Made by a program: the position numbers and the translations under genes
Source: Tricholoma matsutake
Taxonomy: Eukaryota > Basidiomycota > Agaricomycetes > Agaricales > Tricholomataceae
Length of the DNA stretch: 64,000 nt
NCBI GenBank assembly: GCA_026075535.2
Contig: AP026542.1
Span: 7,874,001-7,938,000 of the forward strand
Direction of reading: 5' to 3'
Part shown: positions 18,439-28,486 of the stretch, piece by piece
How the letters are laid out: each line of letters starts with the position of its first letter
How positions within the stretch are numbered: the stretch's first letter is position 1
The notes under the pieces: generated by a model
Told to the model about the DNA's origin: nothing
The model's database searches: none
What the model saw: only the letters and a program-made list of their open reading frames with translations

Positions 18439-20358
18439 CGTTCGGCCACCGCGTCCTGCGGGATGGTAAGCAGGAGGGGAGCGGGACTTACGTCTCTCAC
18501 TCACCTCGTCATAGCGAGCTTTGATCCAGTCACGGTCAAAGCGGTGTCGCCAGAAGTTGCATCGACGATCGTCCGATGCGTGATTTTTCCGGCAGTTGAT
18601 ACACCTAGCCAGGTGAGGACAGGCTGCCCCTTCTGGAGTAGCTGGGACGGGAGGGTTCGCCTTGGCGTTTCCCTTACAACACCCTGCGAGGGCACGATGG
18701 TGCTCCTTGCGGTGTGGACCTGCGCAGATCGGACACTTGGTCTGCGGAGCTCTGCATGCCGGGGTGGGGTGACCCCACTTCCAGCACCGTTGGCACATAG
18801 GCAATCCAGGGTTCGCCCTGGCAGCCCTAATATAAGCGACGTAGCGTCCAAACTGGATGCCCCGACCGATAAGAGCTTTGGCTCGTGCACCGCTGACTGA
18901 GTCAGCGATGTTAAGATAGACGGTGCACGTATCCGACATTCTCGAATCACGTACAACCCGGGGGGGGACTTGTAACACTGCGAGATCCGAAATTCCAGCC
19001 TTTCCCAGGTGTGCGACGACGACGTCAGGCGTAAGCGCCTTGTCGTTAGCGACGAATGGCACATCGACCAGCTTGAGGTACGATGTGGAAGTAGGTAACG
19101 CTGCATCTACTTGCAACGTGAAGGGAAACGCCTTATGAGCCGCCTCCTTAAAACAACGAAGGTCCTCCTCGGAGGCCACAACGTCTGTAGCTACTGATAG
19201 ATTACCAGCGTGCATTGATGCGGACTGGGCCACGAGCTTAGAGTGGTGCAGTCCGAGAGTGACTCGGACCTGGTCCAAGAAGTCAGCAGGGTTCGTTTCC
19301 GCCCCAAGGGGGGGACGAACGTGTACCAGAACCTGTCGTCTCGACGGTCCATGGACAGTAGGTGATGGCTTTGCGGCCTTCGGTCTGGAGGGACCAACAT
19401 GCTGCTGTATGTCAGCCAGCTTATCAGTCGGAAGTTCAGGGAAGGCCTTGGCTAGTCGCACAAGGCCATCCATGGAAGTGTTAGGTGCTCGCCCCCCAGG
19501 GAAGCGAGCGACCTGAGCAAAGGTTCCCCTGCCCGAGGGCCTGGTGGACCAGTTCACGGGGGGAGGCGGTCCTCGACCCCATGACGACGAGACACCCCCT
19601 GCTGGGGGTTTAGGAAGAGGTCGAGCCCCTTTCGGGCCTCGAGTCCTCGCTGCTTTGTGAGGGGGGGGGCGTTGCCCATCCCATCCCTCCAGGTACTCCG
19701 TCATTGGGACATCGTTAGGGTCGTTGGTGACAGTGCCCGACCTAGGTCGTTTACTGCCCCCAGCCATCCTGTCTATAGCACTCCGGAGCGTAGCACTCCC
19801 AGAGTTGCGATCTAAGCCAGCCTCGGCAGCTGCTGCTAACACCGAGCCCAGTTGTTCTGCTATGAGTTGCCGTTCTTCAGCAGTCGGTCGTCTAGATCCC
19901 GTCCTGTTAAGGACAACTCGGAATCCAGTTGCGTACTCTCCCAGGTCACTGGCGAAGGTCTGGGGTCCGCTCCAGTCATCGCTCGCCATCTCCGTGTCCT
20001 GAATGACGTGGGTAGAGAGGTTATCGGCCACTTCATCAGCCCACGAAGCGGGTGTAGAAGGGGTAGCCGGTGGTGCAGGAGACGCAGTCGCATCCCTGGA
20101 AGATAACGCTGGCACGCTAAATCGCTGTGCTCGCGGAGTGACAGTGCCCGCCCCATAGGGGGAGGGGGTTGGAGAGCCTCTTTGGGTCCTGTGAGGGCCC
20201 ACTGAGGGTACAATCTGTGTGGATCTGCGGCTCGAAGAAAGCCGCAGGGAATCAATGGGGTCGTCGCTGGGAGTTCTGGGCGTACCGGATCTAGAGGGTC
20301 CCCCCTCGTCCATCGCCTCACCCGATCTCCCCCTACTTCTGGAAAACGAATCAGACAT
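18436..20358 (-). CDS. LINE-C ORF1, 640-aa gag-like nucleic-acid-binding protein
   Basis: Start chosen at MSDSFSRSRGRSGEAMDEGG because LINE-D begins identically; the open frame upstream of it belongs to LINE-D sequence. The first ~280 residues are Ser/Pro/Arg-rich and look disordered. The conserved middle region is about residues 300-500. Cys/His knuckles lie at about 520-600: CQRCWKWGHPTPAC (CX2CX4HX4C), KCPICAGPH...C and CINCRKNHASDDRRC. The role expected from the family is to coat LINE RNA in a ribonucleoprotein. TAA at 18436-18438 is immediately followed by the ORF2 ATG at 18433-18435. Confidence 0.88.
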   Translation of the reverse strand: MSDSFSRSRGRSGEAMDEGGPSRSGTPRTPSDDPIDSLRLSSSRRSTQIVPSVGPHRTQRGSPTPSPYGAGTVTPRAQRFSVPALSSRDATASPAPPATPSTPASWADEVADNLSTHVIQDTEMASDDWSGPQTFASDLGEYATGFRVVLNRTGSRRPTAEERQLIAEQLGSVLAAAAEAGLDRNSGSATLRSAIDRMAGGSKRPRSGTVTNDPNDVPMTEYLEGWDGQRPPPHKAARTRGPKGARPLPKPPAGGVSSSWGRGPPPPVNWSTRPSGRGTFAQVARFPGGRAPNTSMDGLVRLAKAFPELPTDKLADIQQHVGPSRPKAAKPSPTVHGPSRRQVLVHVRPPLGAETNPADFLDQVRVTLGLHHSKLVAQSASMHAGNLSVATDVVASEEDLRCFKEAAHKAFPFTLQVDAALPTSTSYLKLVDVPFVANDKALTPDVVVAHLGKAGISDLAVLQVPPRVVRDSRMSDTCTVYLNIADSVSGARAKALIGRGIQFGRYVAYIRAARANPGLPMCQRCWKWGHPTPACRAPQTKCPICAGPHRKEHHRALAGCCKGNAKANPPVPATPEGAACPHLARCINCRKNHASDDRRCNFWRHRFDRDWIKARYDEVSERRKSRSPPAYHPAGRGGRT

Positions 20359-20487
20359 GCGTTGGTAAGACGCTGGATATACCGGATCGCTGGGATCGAG
20401 GACGGATTGAGCTGCAAATTGAGAAAACGGAGTCGACGAAAATTTTTGTGGCTGTGCACGTCGCGGTATGAAGACAAGAAGCGACTG

Positions 20488-22640
20488 CCGAGGGAGGTGA
20501 ATGCCTGGAAGATCCAGCCATACGCTTTCTTTAGAAGGGGGAGGTTGTCCTCCAACTGTGGGGAGCGGGCGATGATAGTACCATCGTCCACATACGACAT
20601 GAGATCGACATCTCTGCCGATTTCGCTCCTTCTGAAGAGCTTCATAATGGGGGTTAGGTATAACGCCGATAAGACAGGGGACAAAGCAGAACCTTGACCC
20701 ACTCCCACATCGGCTGCAAAGGAGCCAGACGAGAAAGCGTTCCACTTGTAGGTCGTTTTGCGACCGACAAGATATGAACGGAAGAAGTTCACTACTTGCG
20801 CAGGGAACCCCGACCGAGAGATGATCTCCAACAGAACTTGGTGGTTCAAGGAGGGGAAGAATTGAGCGATGTCGAAAGCGACAACGCTCGTTTTGAGTCC
20901 CTTAGCCCATCCTGCTCTGACCAGGTGAGTAAGGTAGATACCTGCATCCTCAGTGGAACGCTGGGCGACACCTCCGAACTGATTTTGTTCGAAGGCCTCG
21001 TGTGCGACACCGTCGAACTGAAGTCGCCTGGACAACATCTTTTCGACTAACTTGCCCAGAGTGTTCAGTAGCACAATAGGCCTGAAAGACTTAGGGGTGG
21101 AATAATTGGGTTTCCCTGGTTTCGGGATGATTACCGACAGGGACTCCTTGAAATGCGCTGGCCAGTGGCCAGCAGTGATGCACGCCTCAGCAATGCGGGT
21201 GATGAGCCCTGCCACTTCTGGGTTGCTACACCAGTATTTTAGGTGCGACCACGTAACATGATCGGGACCTGGAGCGGAACGGGAAGAGCACGCGTTGAGC
21301 GCTTCTTTCATTTCCGTGACGGAGAAAGGAATCCAGGCCCTTTCAGGCACCGGATCAAGTTCCTCGAGTATGCTCAGATCGACTGCTCGATCAGATGCGG
21401 CGTTATAGGACCCATCAAGGGCAGCCCATAGAGAATCCAGATCGTTGCACGGTTCTCCCCGGTAGGAGATAGCCTCATACGATGGGAGGTTGCGTTGACG
21501 AGTCCAGGACATCAAATCCCAGGGTCGTCTATTCATCGTAGCCACTTCCTGGATACGGTCGTCGAAGAAGTTGCGCTTTGCGTGTCGCATGACTTTCCTA
21601 TAGAGCTTCCAGTCCCCCTCGTCACGAGAGGCTCTGTAAGCGTCCAAGGCACCACTGCATTCGTCTGTCCACCAGCCTTTGGACGACTTGCCGAGGCGAG
21701 ATTCCTTGGCATGGTTTTCCCATGCCTTGTTTAAAATCGTTGATATCGCCGAAACGACGTCATCGATTTCTGCCGAAGTATCTCTGTGCCAATCTAGCCA
21801 CGGAGTTAAAGCAGAGGAGACAGCATCACGATACGATGCTTCCTCCTCGGATCCTTTTTTGATGGACCACTTGGTAACCGGGACCAGGGATCCCGGGCCA
21901 GGCAGCACTAATGTCAGAGGAGCGTGGTCAGACGTTCCCCTGGCTTCAGGTACGATCTCGCAGTACAATACAAATCTAAGATCTGTAGGTACGAACATCA
22001 GGTCGATCACTGTGGGGTGAAAGCCCTGTTGAGGGGGGAAATGAGTAGGGCCCTCCACAACTGGTAGGGCTCTAGTCAGGCCTAATGCCGTAGCCGTTTC
22101 CACTAAGTGGTCAGCGTGAATTGAATGCTCAGGCCCCTGGGGATCCCAGGATGCATGTCTCACGTTGAAGTCGCCGCACATGAAGTGTAAGCATGGGATC
22201 ATCATGACGTTCTCGAATAGGAGCGTGATGGCGGAGTGTTGGCTGTCCGAGTAGACATTAGCGAGTAGCATGACGTCCTCCCCTATTCCCAGTGAGAAGA
22301 GGAGGATGTCACGATCATCGATCAGATCTCATCTGAGGCCTGGTCTAAGATTAGCGATGCTGTTTGCAAAGTATACAGCGACGCATGGGGGGGAGTCGAT
22401 TCCCGATGTGCGCACTAAGGTCCCCCAGTTCGGGCTCATTGGTGCGCCTATAACTTCTTCCCCCTCCCTGTTGTGGGCAGAGGGAGCGTGTCTTATTAAT
22501 CGCCACGGAGGCTCTTGGATGAAAAGCAAATCATAATCGTCTACGAAGTCTGCCAGTAGAGAGTCCATGTAACTCCAATTTCGATTTACATTTTGACTAA
22601 ATATGCATAACTGTGGGGTAGATCTAAGTCTGTCCCTCAT
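20488..22640 (-). pseudogene. LINE-D ORF2, 5' part with TGA stop
   Basis: Starts MRDRLRSTPQL directly at the ORF1 stop. A TGA at 22329-22331 replaces the Arg codon of GLRRDLIDD in the endonuclease domain (CGA to TGA). The frame then stays open through GDFNVRH, SDHAP, the RT motifs and YVDDGT to FTSLG, where LINE-D ends. Confidence 0.85.
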
Positions 22641-24566
22641 TTACGTTCGGCCACCGCGTCCTGCGGGATGGTAAGCAGGAGGGGAGCGAGAATTACGTCT
22701 CGCACTCACCTCATCATAGCGAGCCTTGATCCAATCGCGGTCAAAGCGGTGTCGCCAGAAATTGCATCGACGATCGTCGGATGCGTGGTTTTTCCGGCAG
22801 TTTACACACCTAGCCGGGTGAGGACAGGCTGCCCCCTCTGGGGTAGCTGGAACAGGAGGGTTCGCCTTGGCGTCTCCCTTGCAACACCCTGCGAGGGCAC
22901 GGTGGTGCTCCTTGCGGTGTGGACCTGCACAGATCGGACACTTGGTCTGTGGAGCTCTGCATGCTGGGGTGGGGTGGCCCCACTTCCAGCATCGTTGGCA
23001 CAGGGGCAGTCCAGGGTTCGCCCTGGCAGCCCTAACATAGGCGACGTAGCGTCCAAATTGGACGCCTCGACCGATAAGAGCCTTAGCTCGTGCACCGCTG
23101 ACTGAGTCAGCGATGTTAAGGTATACGGTGCACATATCCGACATCTTCGAATCACGTACGACACGGGGGGGGACTTGGAGCACTGTGAGGTCCGATATTC
23201 CGGACTTTCCCAAGTGAGCAATGACGACGTCAGGCGTGAGCGCCTTGTCGTTAGCGATAAAAGGCACATCGACCAGCTTAAGGTACGATGTGGATGTGGG
23301 TAACGCTGCGTCCACTTGCAGCGCGAAAGGGAACGCCTTGTGGGCAGCTTCCTTGAAACATCGAAGGTCCTCCTCGGAGGCGACAACGTCTGTAGCTACT
23401 GATAGATTACCAGCGTGCATAGATGCGGATTGGGCCACTAGCTTAGAGTGGTGCAGTCCGAGAGTGGCTCGGACGTGGTCCAAGAAATCAGCAGGGTTCG
23501 TCTCCGCCCCGAGGGGGGGACGAACGTGGACCAGGACCTGTCGTCTCGACGGTCCATGGACGGTAGGTGAAGGCTTTGCCGCCTTCGGTTTGGAGGGACC
23601 AACGTGCTGCTGTATGTCAGCCAGCTTGTCGGTTGGGAGTTCAGGGAAGGCCTTGGCTAGTCGCACAAGGCCATCCATGGAGGTATTAGGTGCTCGCCCC
23701 CCAGGGAAGCGAGCGACCTGAGCAAAAGTCCCCCTGCCCGAAGGCCTGGTGGACCAGTTCACGGGGGGAGGTGGACCTCGACCCCATGACGAAGAGACGC
23801 CCCCTGCTGGGGGTTTAGGAAGAGGTCGAGCCCCTTTCGGGCCTCGAGTCCTCGCTGATTTGTGAGGGGGGGGGCGTTGCCCATCCCATCCCTCCAGATA
23901 CTCAGTCCTTGGGACATCGTTGGGATTGTTAGTTACAGTGCCCGACCTGGGTCGTTTGCTGCCCCCAGCCATCCTGTCTAGTGCTCCCCGGAGCGTAACG
24001 CCTCCCGAGTTGCGATCGATACCAGCCTCGGCAGCTGCTGCCAGCACCGAGCCCAGTTGTTCTGCGATGAGCTGCCGTTCTTCAGCAGTTGGTCTTCTAG
24101 GTCCCATCCTGTTAAGAACAACGCGGAACCCGTCAGCATACTCTCCCAGGTCTTTGGCGAAGGTCTGGGGTCCACTCCAGTCATCGCTAGCCATCTCCGT
24201 GTCCTGAATGACGTGGGAGGAGAGATTATCAGCCACTTCGTCAGCCCACTGCGAAGCAGGAGTAGAAGGGGTAGCTGGTGGTGCAGGAGACGCCGTAGCA
24301 TCCCTGGAAGAGAGCGCTGGCACACTGAATCGTTGTGCGCGCGGGGTGACGATGCCCGCCCCATAGGGGGAGGGAGTTGGAGAACCTCTTTGAGTCCTGT
24401 GTGGGCCCACTGAGGGAGCATTCTGTGCGGATCTGCGGCTCGAAGAGAGCCGCAGGGAATCAATGGGGTCGTCGCCAGGAGTTCTGGGCATACCGGATCT
24501 AGAGGGTCCCCCCTCGTCCATCGCCTCACCCGATCTCCCCCTACTTCTAGAATACGAATCTGACAT
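22641..24566 (-). CDS. LINE-D ORF1, 641-aa gag-like protein
   Basis: Intact frame from MSDSYSRSRGRSGEAMDEGG to PAGRGGRT, one residue longer than in LINE-C. It has the same three knuckles near the C-terminus (CQRCWKWGHPTPAC, KCPICAGPH...C, CVNCRKNHASDDRRC). It is the only complete piece of LINE-D. Confidence 0.88.
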   Translation of the reverse strand: MSDSYSRSRGRSGEAMDEGGPSRSGMPRTPGDDPIDSLRLSSSRRSAQNAPSVGPHRTQRGSPTPSPYGAGIVTPRAQRFSVPALSSRDATASPAPPATPSTPASQWADEVADNLSSHVIQDTEMASDDWSGPQTFAKDLGEYADGFRVVLNRMGPRRPTAEERQLIAEQLGSVLAAAAEAGIDRNSGGVTLRGALDRMAGGSKRPRSGTVTNNPNDVPRTEYLEGWDGQRPPPHKSARTRGPKGARPLPKPPAGGVSSSWGRGPPPPVNWSTRPSGRGTFAQVARFPGGRAPNTSMDGLVRLAKAFPELPTDKLADIQQHVGPSKPKAAKPSPTVHGPSRRQVLVHVRPPLGAETNPADFLDHVRATLGLHHSKLVAQSASMHAGNLSVATDVVASEEDLRCFKEAAHKAFPFALQVDAALPTSTSYLKLVDVPFIANDKALTPDVVIAHLGKSGISDLTVLQVPPRVVRDSKMSDMCTVYLNIADSVSGARAKALIGRGVQFGRYVAYVRAARANPGLPLCQRCWKWGHPTPACRAPQTKCPICAGPHRKEHHRALAGCCKGDAKANPPVPATPEGAACPHPARCVNCRKNHASDDRRCNFWRHRFDRDWIKARYDEVSARRNSRSPPAYHPAGRGGRT

Positions 24567-24705
24567 GCGTTGGTAAGACGCTGGTTATACCGGATCGCTG
24601 GGATCGAGGACGGATTGAGCTGCAAAGTGTGAAAACGGTGTCGACGAAAGTTTTTGTGGCTGTGCACGTCGCGGTAAGAAGACAAGAAGCGATGATGGTC
24701 TCGAG

Positions 24706-26259
24706 TTTGTATGTCGGGACCAAGGCACCAGCATTGGTATTCCCCGTCGAGGGATAGACGTTGACGATACTCCCCTATAGGAGCATGGCCAGTGATCATA
24801 TGAGTCGAACGAGAAGTCAACGTGGTGTTGCTTCCCATTACTTTCAGCCAAGGCCCACCTTTGTGAGTCGAGGGTAATACCGGTTTTCCACCTACTCCTT
24901 TGAGTTGGTAGAAATGCCGACCACGATACTCTGGATTTGAGAACCGGGTGTGCCAATCCTTACAAACGGCCTTTTCGACCTGATTTTTAAGGTAATCTAA
25001 AGACGTCCGCGGGTGTCTGCCCACGGAGATCTTGGTAGATGTAGCTACATCGTGAGCCATCTTGTGAACGTTCCACTCGAATTTCGAGGGGACATGCCAG
25101 AATGTAACGTTTCTCTCCTCGTCCCCAGCTAACCAGGGGCGGAGGGAGCGACAAGCGTCCAGGGCAAAGATTTGCCCAGACCGTGGTTTTGGATCAATTA
25201 GGGACTCAATGCCCGTAGTAGAATCCGAGAAAATAACCAGCTTTTTGCATCCCCTGCTGCACGCAGCGGAGACGCCCAGTTGGAGAGCGAAGAGTTCAAC
25301 TTCTGGGGGGGTTCTCCTCCCAGAAGCTGATACAACGCGATCCACCTGTTCTCCCTGTCCAAAGACAAGAGCGCAGGCGACAGCTTGAAATTTGGCATCA
25401 GTGGGCACCGAGGCGTCCACTGCAATGACGAGAGTGTCATCCTCTGCCTGGGCCGAAGCCCAGGCCTTGTCGAGGTTACTCCTGTAAGAGTTCCTCGCTC
25501 CATCCTCCTTAGAGGTGAGGCGATGAGAGGAGAAGTGAGTGGGGAATAGATCCTTCACTCTGTTTCCAGGTGTGTTTTCTTCCCCAAAGGGGTTGAATTC
25601 ATCGCCTGGTACTAGGGCCAGTGCTGCAGCCGAGGCAACAGATGGCCCTTGTAGGTTGAGTGTGTCGAGCACGTTCCCTCCCCAGAGTCCTAGCTCATGA
25701 GAGTGGGTAGTACCGACGTGATTGGGCCCTAAGATTGCTCTTAGGGGGTGAGATGGAGCCAATAGAGAGGGGTTCTGAATACCCCTCTGTCGACTAAACG
25801 ACGCAGTAACAGCTGCATGGGCAGCAGTCCTGCAATGCTTTCCAGGCCACCGATAGGGGTGGTCCTGAAGGCACCGAGGATCCAGCGAGCAGCGATGGAC
25901 TGCACCTGGGCCATCGTTTTGATGACACCCTTGACGTGAGCGCCTTTGAAATGCCAGAGTCTGAGCCCGTATGTCATGATAGGTACGACACACGAACGGT
26001 ACAGGAGGCGTTTCTGCATAGGGGTTAGCCCCCTCACAGAATTACTGAGCATTCCCATTGCCCTTGCCGTGGTAAGGGCTTTGGTGGAGTAAAACCGCGT
26101 ATGCTCCTTGAAGGAGAGTTTGCGATCGAAGAAGAATCCGAGGTACCTCCAGGTGACCTTGGGCTTGAGGGGGGTGTTGCCCGTGTAGGGAGCAAAACCA
26201 AGATCAATGGGTAGGGGAGTAAATCTCCTCACCCTTGAGAAGTGAAATATTTCAGACTT
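24706..26259 (-). pseudogene. LINE-B ORF2, late RT to RNase H
   Basis: Continues ORF2 from the post-RT region (KVTWRYLGFFFDRKLSFKEH) through RNase H (VAVDASVP homologous block, FSDST, WHVPSKFEWN) to CWCLGPDIQTRDH. A 2-bp gain near 25768 shifts the frame between VFRTP and LLAPSHPLRA. It is bounded by X6 at 26260 and by the LINE-D 5' end at 24694. Confidence 0.8.
26246..26259. repeat. Target-site duplication of X6 (partner 28473-28486)
   Basis: Perfect 14-bp AATATTTCAGACTT. The flanks rejoin into LINE-B ORF2 (HDKSEIFHFSR region). Confidence 0.95.
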
Positions 26260-28472
26260 TTTTTTTTTTTTTTTGGATCAGAATTTATAACGCGGGGCTC
26301 GAACGCAGTCCGCGGAGCAGGGTACAAACTTGGGTACTACTCTATCTACGCGTTCCCCTCGCTCATCTCCCACTCAGGTCCCCGTTTTAGCCACTTTAGG
26401 CGGGCAGTGCCACAGACGTTGGCCTCTCAGCCAGGAAAGGCAATAATCTGGAGGGGGAGCCCCCCCTCCCGAAGTTAGCCATTAGATCGCCCACTGGAGC
26501 AAACGGTCCCCCAGCCACATGTCTGACCAAGGCCAGACCAGGCGCAGCAGTGTTAATTCACCGTAAATCCCCCCTTGCGGGAGGAATAACCGTCTGCGTT
26601 TTTCCAGCCAACGAGGATTGACCACCCCAGATGAATGAGGTGGACCATCACCGTGTTGTGCACGAGTGACAGTAACAAGGCGGGTGGTTGTTCACCTGGT
26701 TATTCACCATGACCGCCATAAGTAGGGGGCCGAGACCCCCCTCGAGCAAATGCACACATGTGCATGCACTCGATGACATCGTCCCCCCCGCAGTGGGGGG
26801 AAGGTATAGGGAAGCAATGCCGTGTCACCATCCCGATAGTGGCCACCAGTTGCTTGGTGGCCGTGAACGTAGAGGGGGATAGACCCCTGTACTAGTTGCG
26901 GCACTGCTGTCCACGAGGACCTCGAGGACAACGGCGCCGTGCTGGGGACGAGGGTTCCCCAGATTGAGGCTCTGATTGAGCAGTGTGCACCGCCGCATAG
27001 GAAGCCCGGAAAGCTGCCGGAGACGTGAGATCGAGAAGTGTCGGAACGGCTGCTAGTTCCGCCAACATTGTCTCAGACAATCGCCAGGTGGTCGTGAATA
27101 ACTCCCAGCCCATTTGGCACCATGCGTTCCTCTCTGCAGGGGGAATGGCAGATGTATGGACGGTACCAATAAACATGGTCATCGCATCGAGTTGGTGTAG
27201 CATGGCATGAGAGGTGGCTTCAATTTCCAGCCTCTCATTCACAGATAATGGCACTTCGTCCTCCACCAACTCAGGGAGGGGGGGCAAAGGCGGTAACGGG
27301 GCAGGGGATGCCTCCGGATAGAAGAGCTCGGCAATGCCGAACTCCTGTGAGTACATGTCCTCGCGTTCGAGACTGCGAGTCCATCGTTTATGTGCGACGT
27401 GGACGTCCTGCGCCCACAGCACACGGTCTATCGTTTGCCTCGAGGCCAGCTTGGGGCTGCTCTCAGCGTAATTGAGGGCCTCTTGCATAGCAAGAGAGTC
27501 CTCATCATCCTCAGGGTCGGAGAGGTCTTCTCCAGCCCATAGATCTAACTGCCCATAGGGCAGTAGCTACATCCGGATCGTCTTGATCGTACCGGGTGTC
27601 GTAGTCTTGGACCATAGATGTCGCCCGTAATCAGGGAGGGGTCGCGTAGACCCCAGCATGGTGTTTGGGCTCTAGTACGCCGTTTAGGCATTGAGAGGGG
27701 AAGTTAATGCTAGTAGGTGATAGTACAAATCAAGATACGTAGCGTGCCATCGATAACAGTTGGTCCCTTATCTCTATTCCGGGTCCACCCGATACTGCCT
27801 CCGAATGCTCCGAGGGGGGGACAGGCCGCACATCCTGTAACCCAGTGGGAGAAGATTGAACCCGGGTCATAACACCCTAGAAGAGTGAGCACTGGAGGTA
27901 GAGAGTTGGTGGTGAGTAGCAGCCACCAGAGCGTCGACCTAGCCGCCAGGGGGCACCATTGCCCAGCCCCTTTTAACGATGGTGTATTCCAACGGGTAGT
28001 CAGTGTAGCATGTCTCTAATAATAGAAACTCACAGAGCATGGAGGCTGGGAGCCTCCCAGACAGCCAGCAGTCCAGTAAGAACGTCCTTCCCCCTAAGCC
28101 AGACCTCCCCCAGCTAACCCAGCACTTCTACTTGGGCGAGCATTGAAGCAGGCATCCCACACCCACTCTAAGCCCCCATAGGGACCCAGACTACTCTTTC
28201 ATAGACATCACTCACCTAGCCAGGATCCTCGAAGCCAAGGGGAACGAGACAGATAGCAGTCACTGTTGGAAACAATGACCGAGACATCCCCGGGGATCGG
28301 ATGGACGGATCTCTTAGCAAATCAGGGCAAGCCTGGAGACGCCGAGAGCGTTCGTGATGGTGAAATCCGATCGAAAATCGGACAAGAATTGCAGTCTCGA
28401 CGTTGCTACCAACATCGAGCAGGAATGTTTACCACTGTTTATGGTGGTTGTAACAAGTCAAGGAGCGTGTTG
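26260..28472 (-). mobile_element. X6: X element in LINE-B
   Basis: Poly(T) from 26258 to 26274, 5' end AAGTCAAGGAGCG at 28467, then TGTTG. The 14-bp duplication AATATTTCAGACTT (26246-26259 and 28473-28486) shows insertion in LINE-B ORF2. Full length but with a broken ORF. Confidence 0.93.
26892..27691 (-). pseudogene. X6 ORF, frameshifted in the N-terminal part
   Basis: The start codon is at 27691. Small deletions near 27545 and 27615 disrupt the first ~75 codons. From SLAMQEALNYAE (27494) the frame is open to the stop at 26892 with about 200 residues of the normal X protein, including the Trp-rich block and basic tail. Confidence 0.8.
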
Positions 28473-28486
28473 AATATTTCAGACTT

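Larger units (their letters stand above)
9904..20483 (-). mobile_element. LINE-C: full-length LINE, intact except for X4 and X5
   Basis: Pieces 9904-10500, 12740-14676 and 16554-20483 give about 6.44 kb without poly(A). The 5' end reads CGCTTCTTGTCTTC on the sense strand, followed by a 5' UTR of about 125 bp, ORF1, ORF2, a 3' UTR of about 525 bp and the family tail. When X4 and X5 are removed at their duplications, ORF2 is 3,870 nt, divisible by three, with no stop. LINE-C was therefore probably a recently active copy. Confidence 0.9.
20488..24691 (-). mobile_element. LINE-D: 5' part of a LINE, lacking everything after mid-RT
   Basis: Contains the 5' end (CGCTTCTTGTCTTCTTAC, sense), ORF1 and ORF2 up to YGWIFQAFTSLG, then switches to the 5' end of LINE-C at CCGAGGG (20488). 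It has no own 3' UTR or poly(A). It is very similar to LINE-C. Confidence 0.8.
9904..24694 (-). mobile_element. LINE-C/LINE-D composite inserted in LINE-B
   Basis: The left edge is poly(T) 9904-9925 and the right edge is a LINE 5' end at 24691 plus ATG. The flanks carry an 11-bp near-duplication, ATGGTCTCAAG (9893-9903) and ATGGTCTCGAG (24695-24705), and joining them restores LINE-B ORF2. Inside lie one complete LINE (LINE-C, to 20483) and, directly upstream of its 5' end, a LINE-D piece that starts mid-RT and runs to its own 5' end. No second poly(T) or internal target duplication exists. Confidence 0.8.

Noticed and set aside
19860..22271. 803-aa frame combining ORF2 with a second, unrelated-looking C-terminus
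   Set aside because: The frame crosses the LINE-D/LINE-C joint at 20488 and then reads LINE-C 5' UTR and ORF1 out of frame; it is not a real fusion protein.
23978..25993. 671-aa frame linking RNase H to a Pro/Arg-rich end
   Set aside because: It passes from LINE-B ORF2 through the LINE-D 5' end into ORF1 in the wrong frame.
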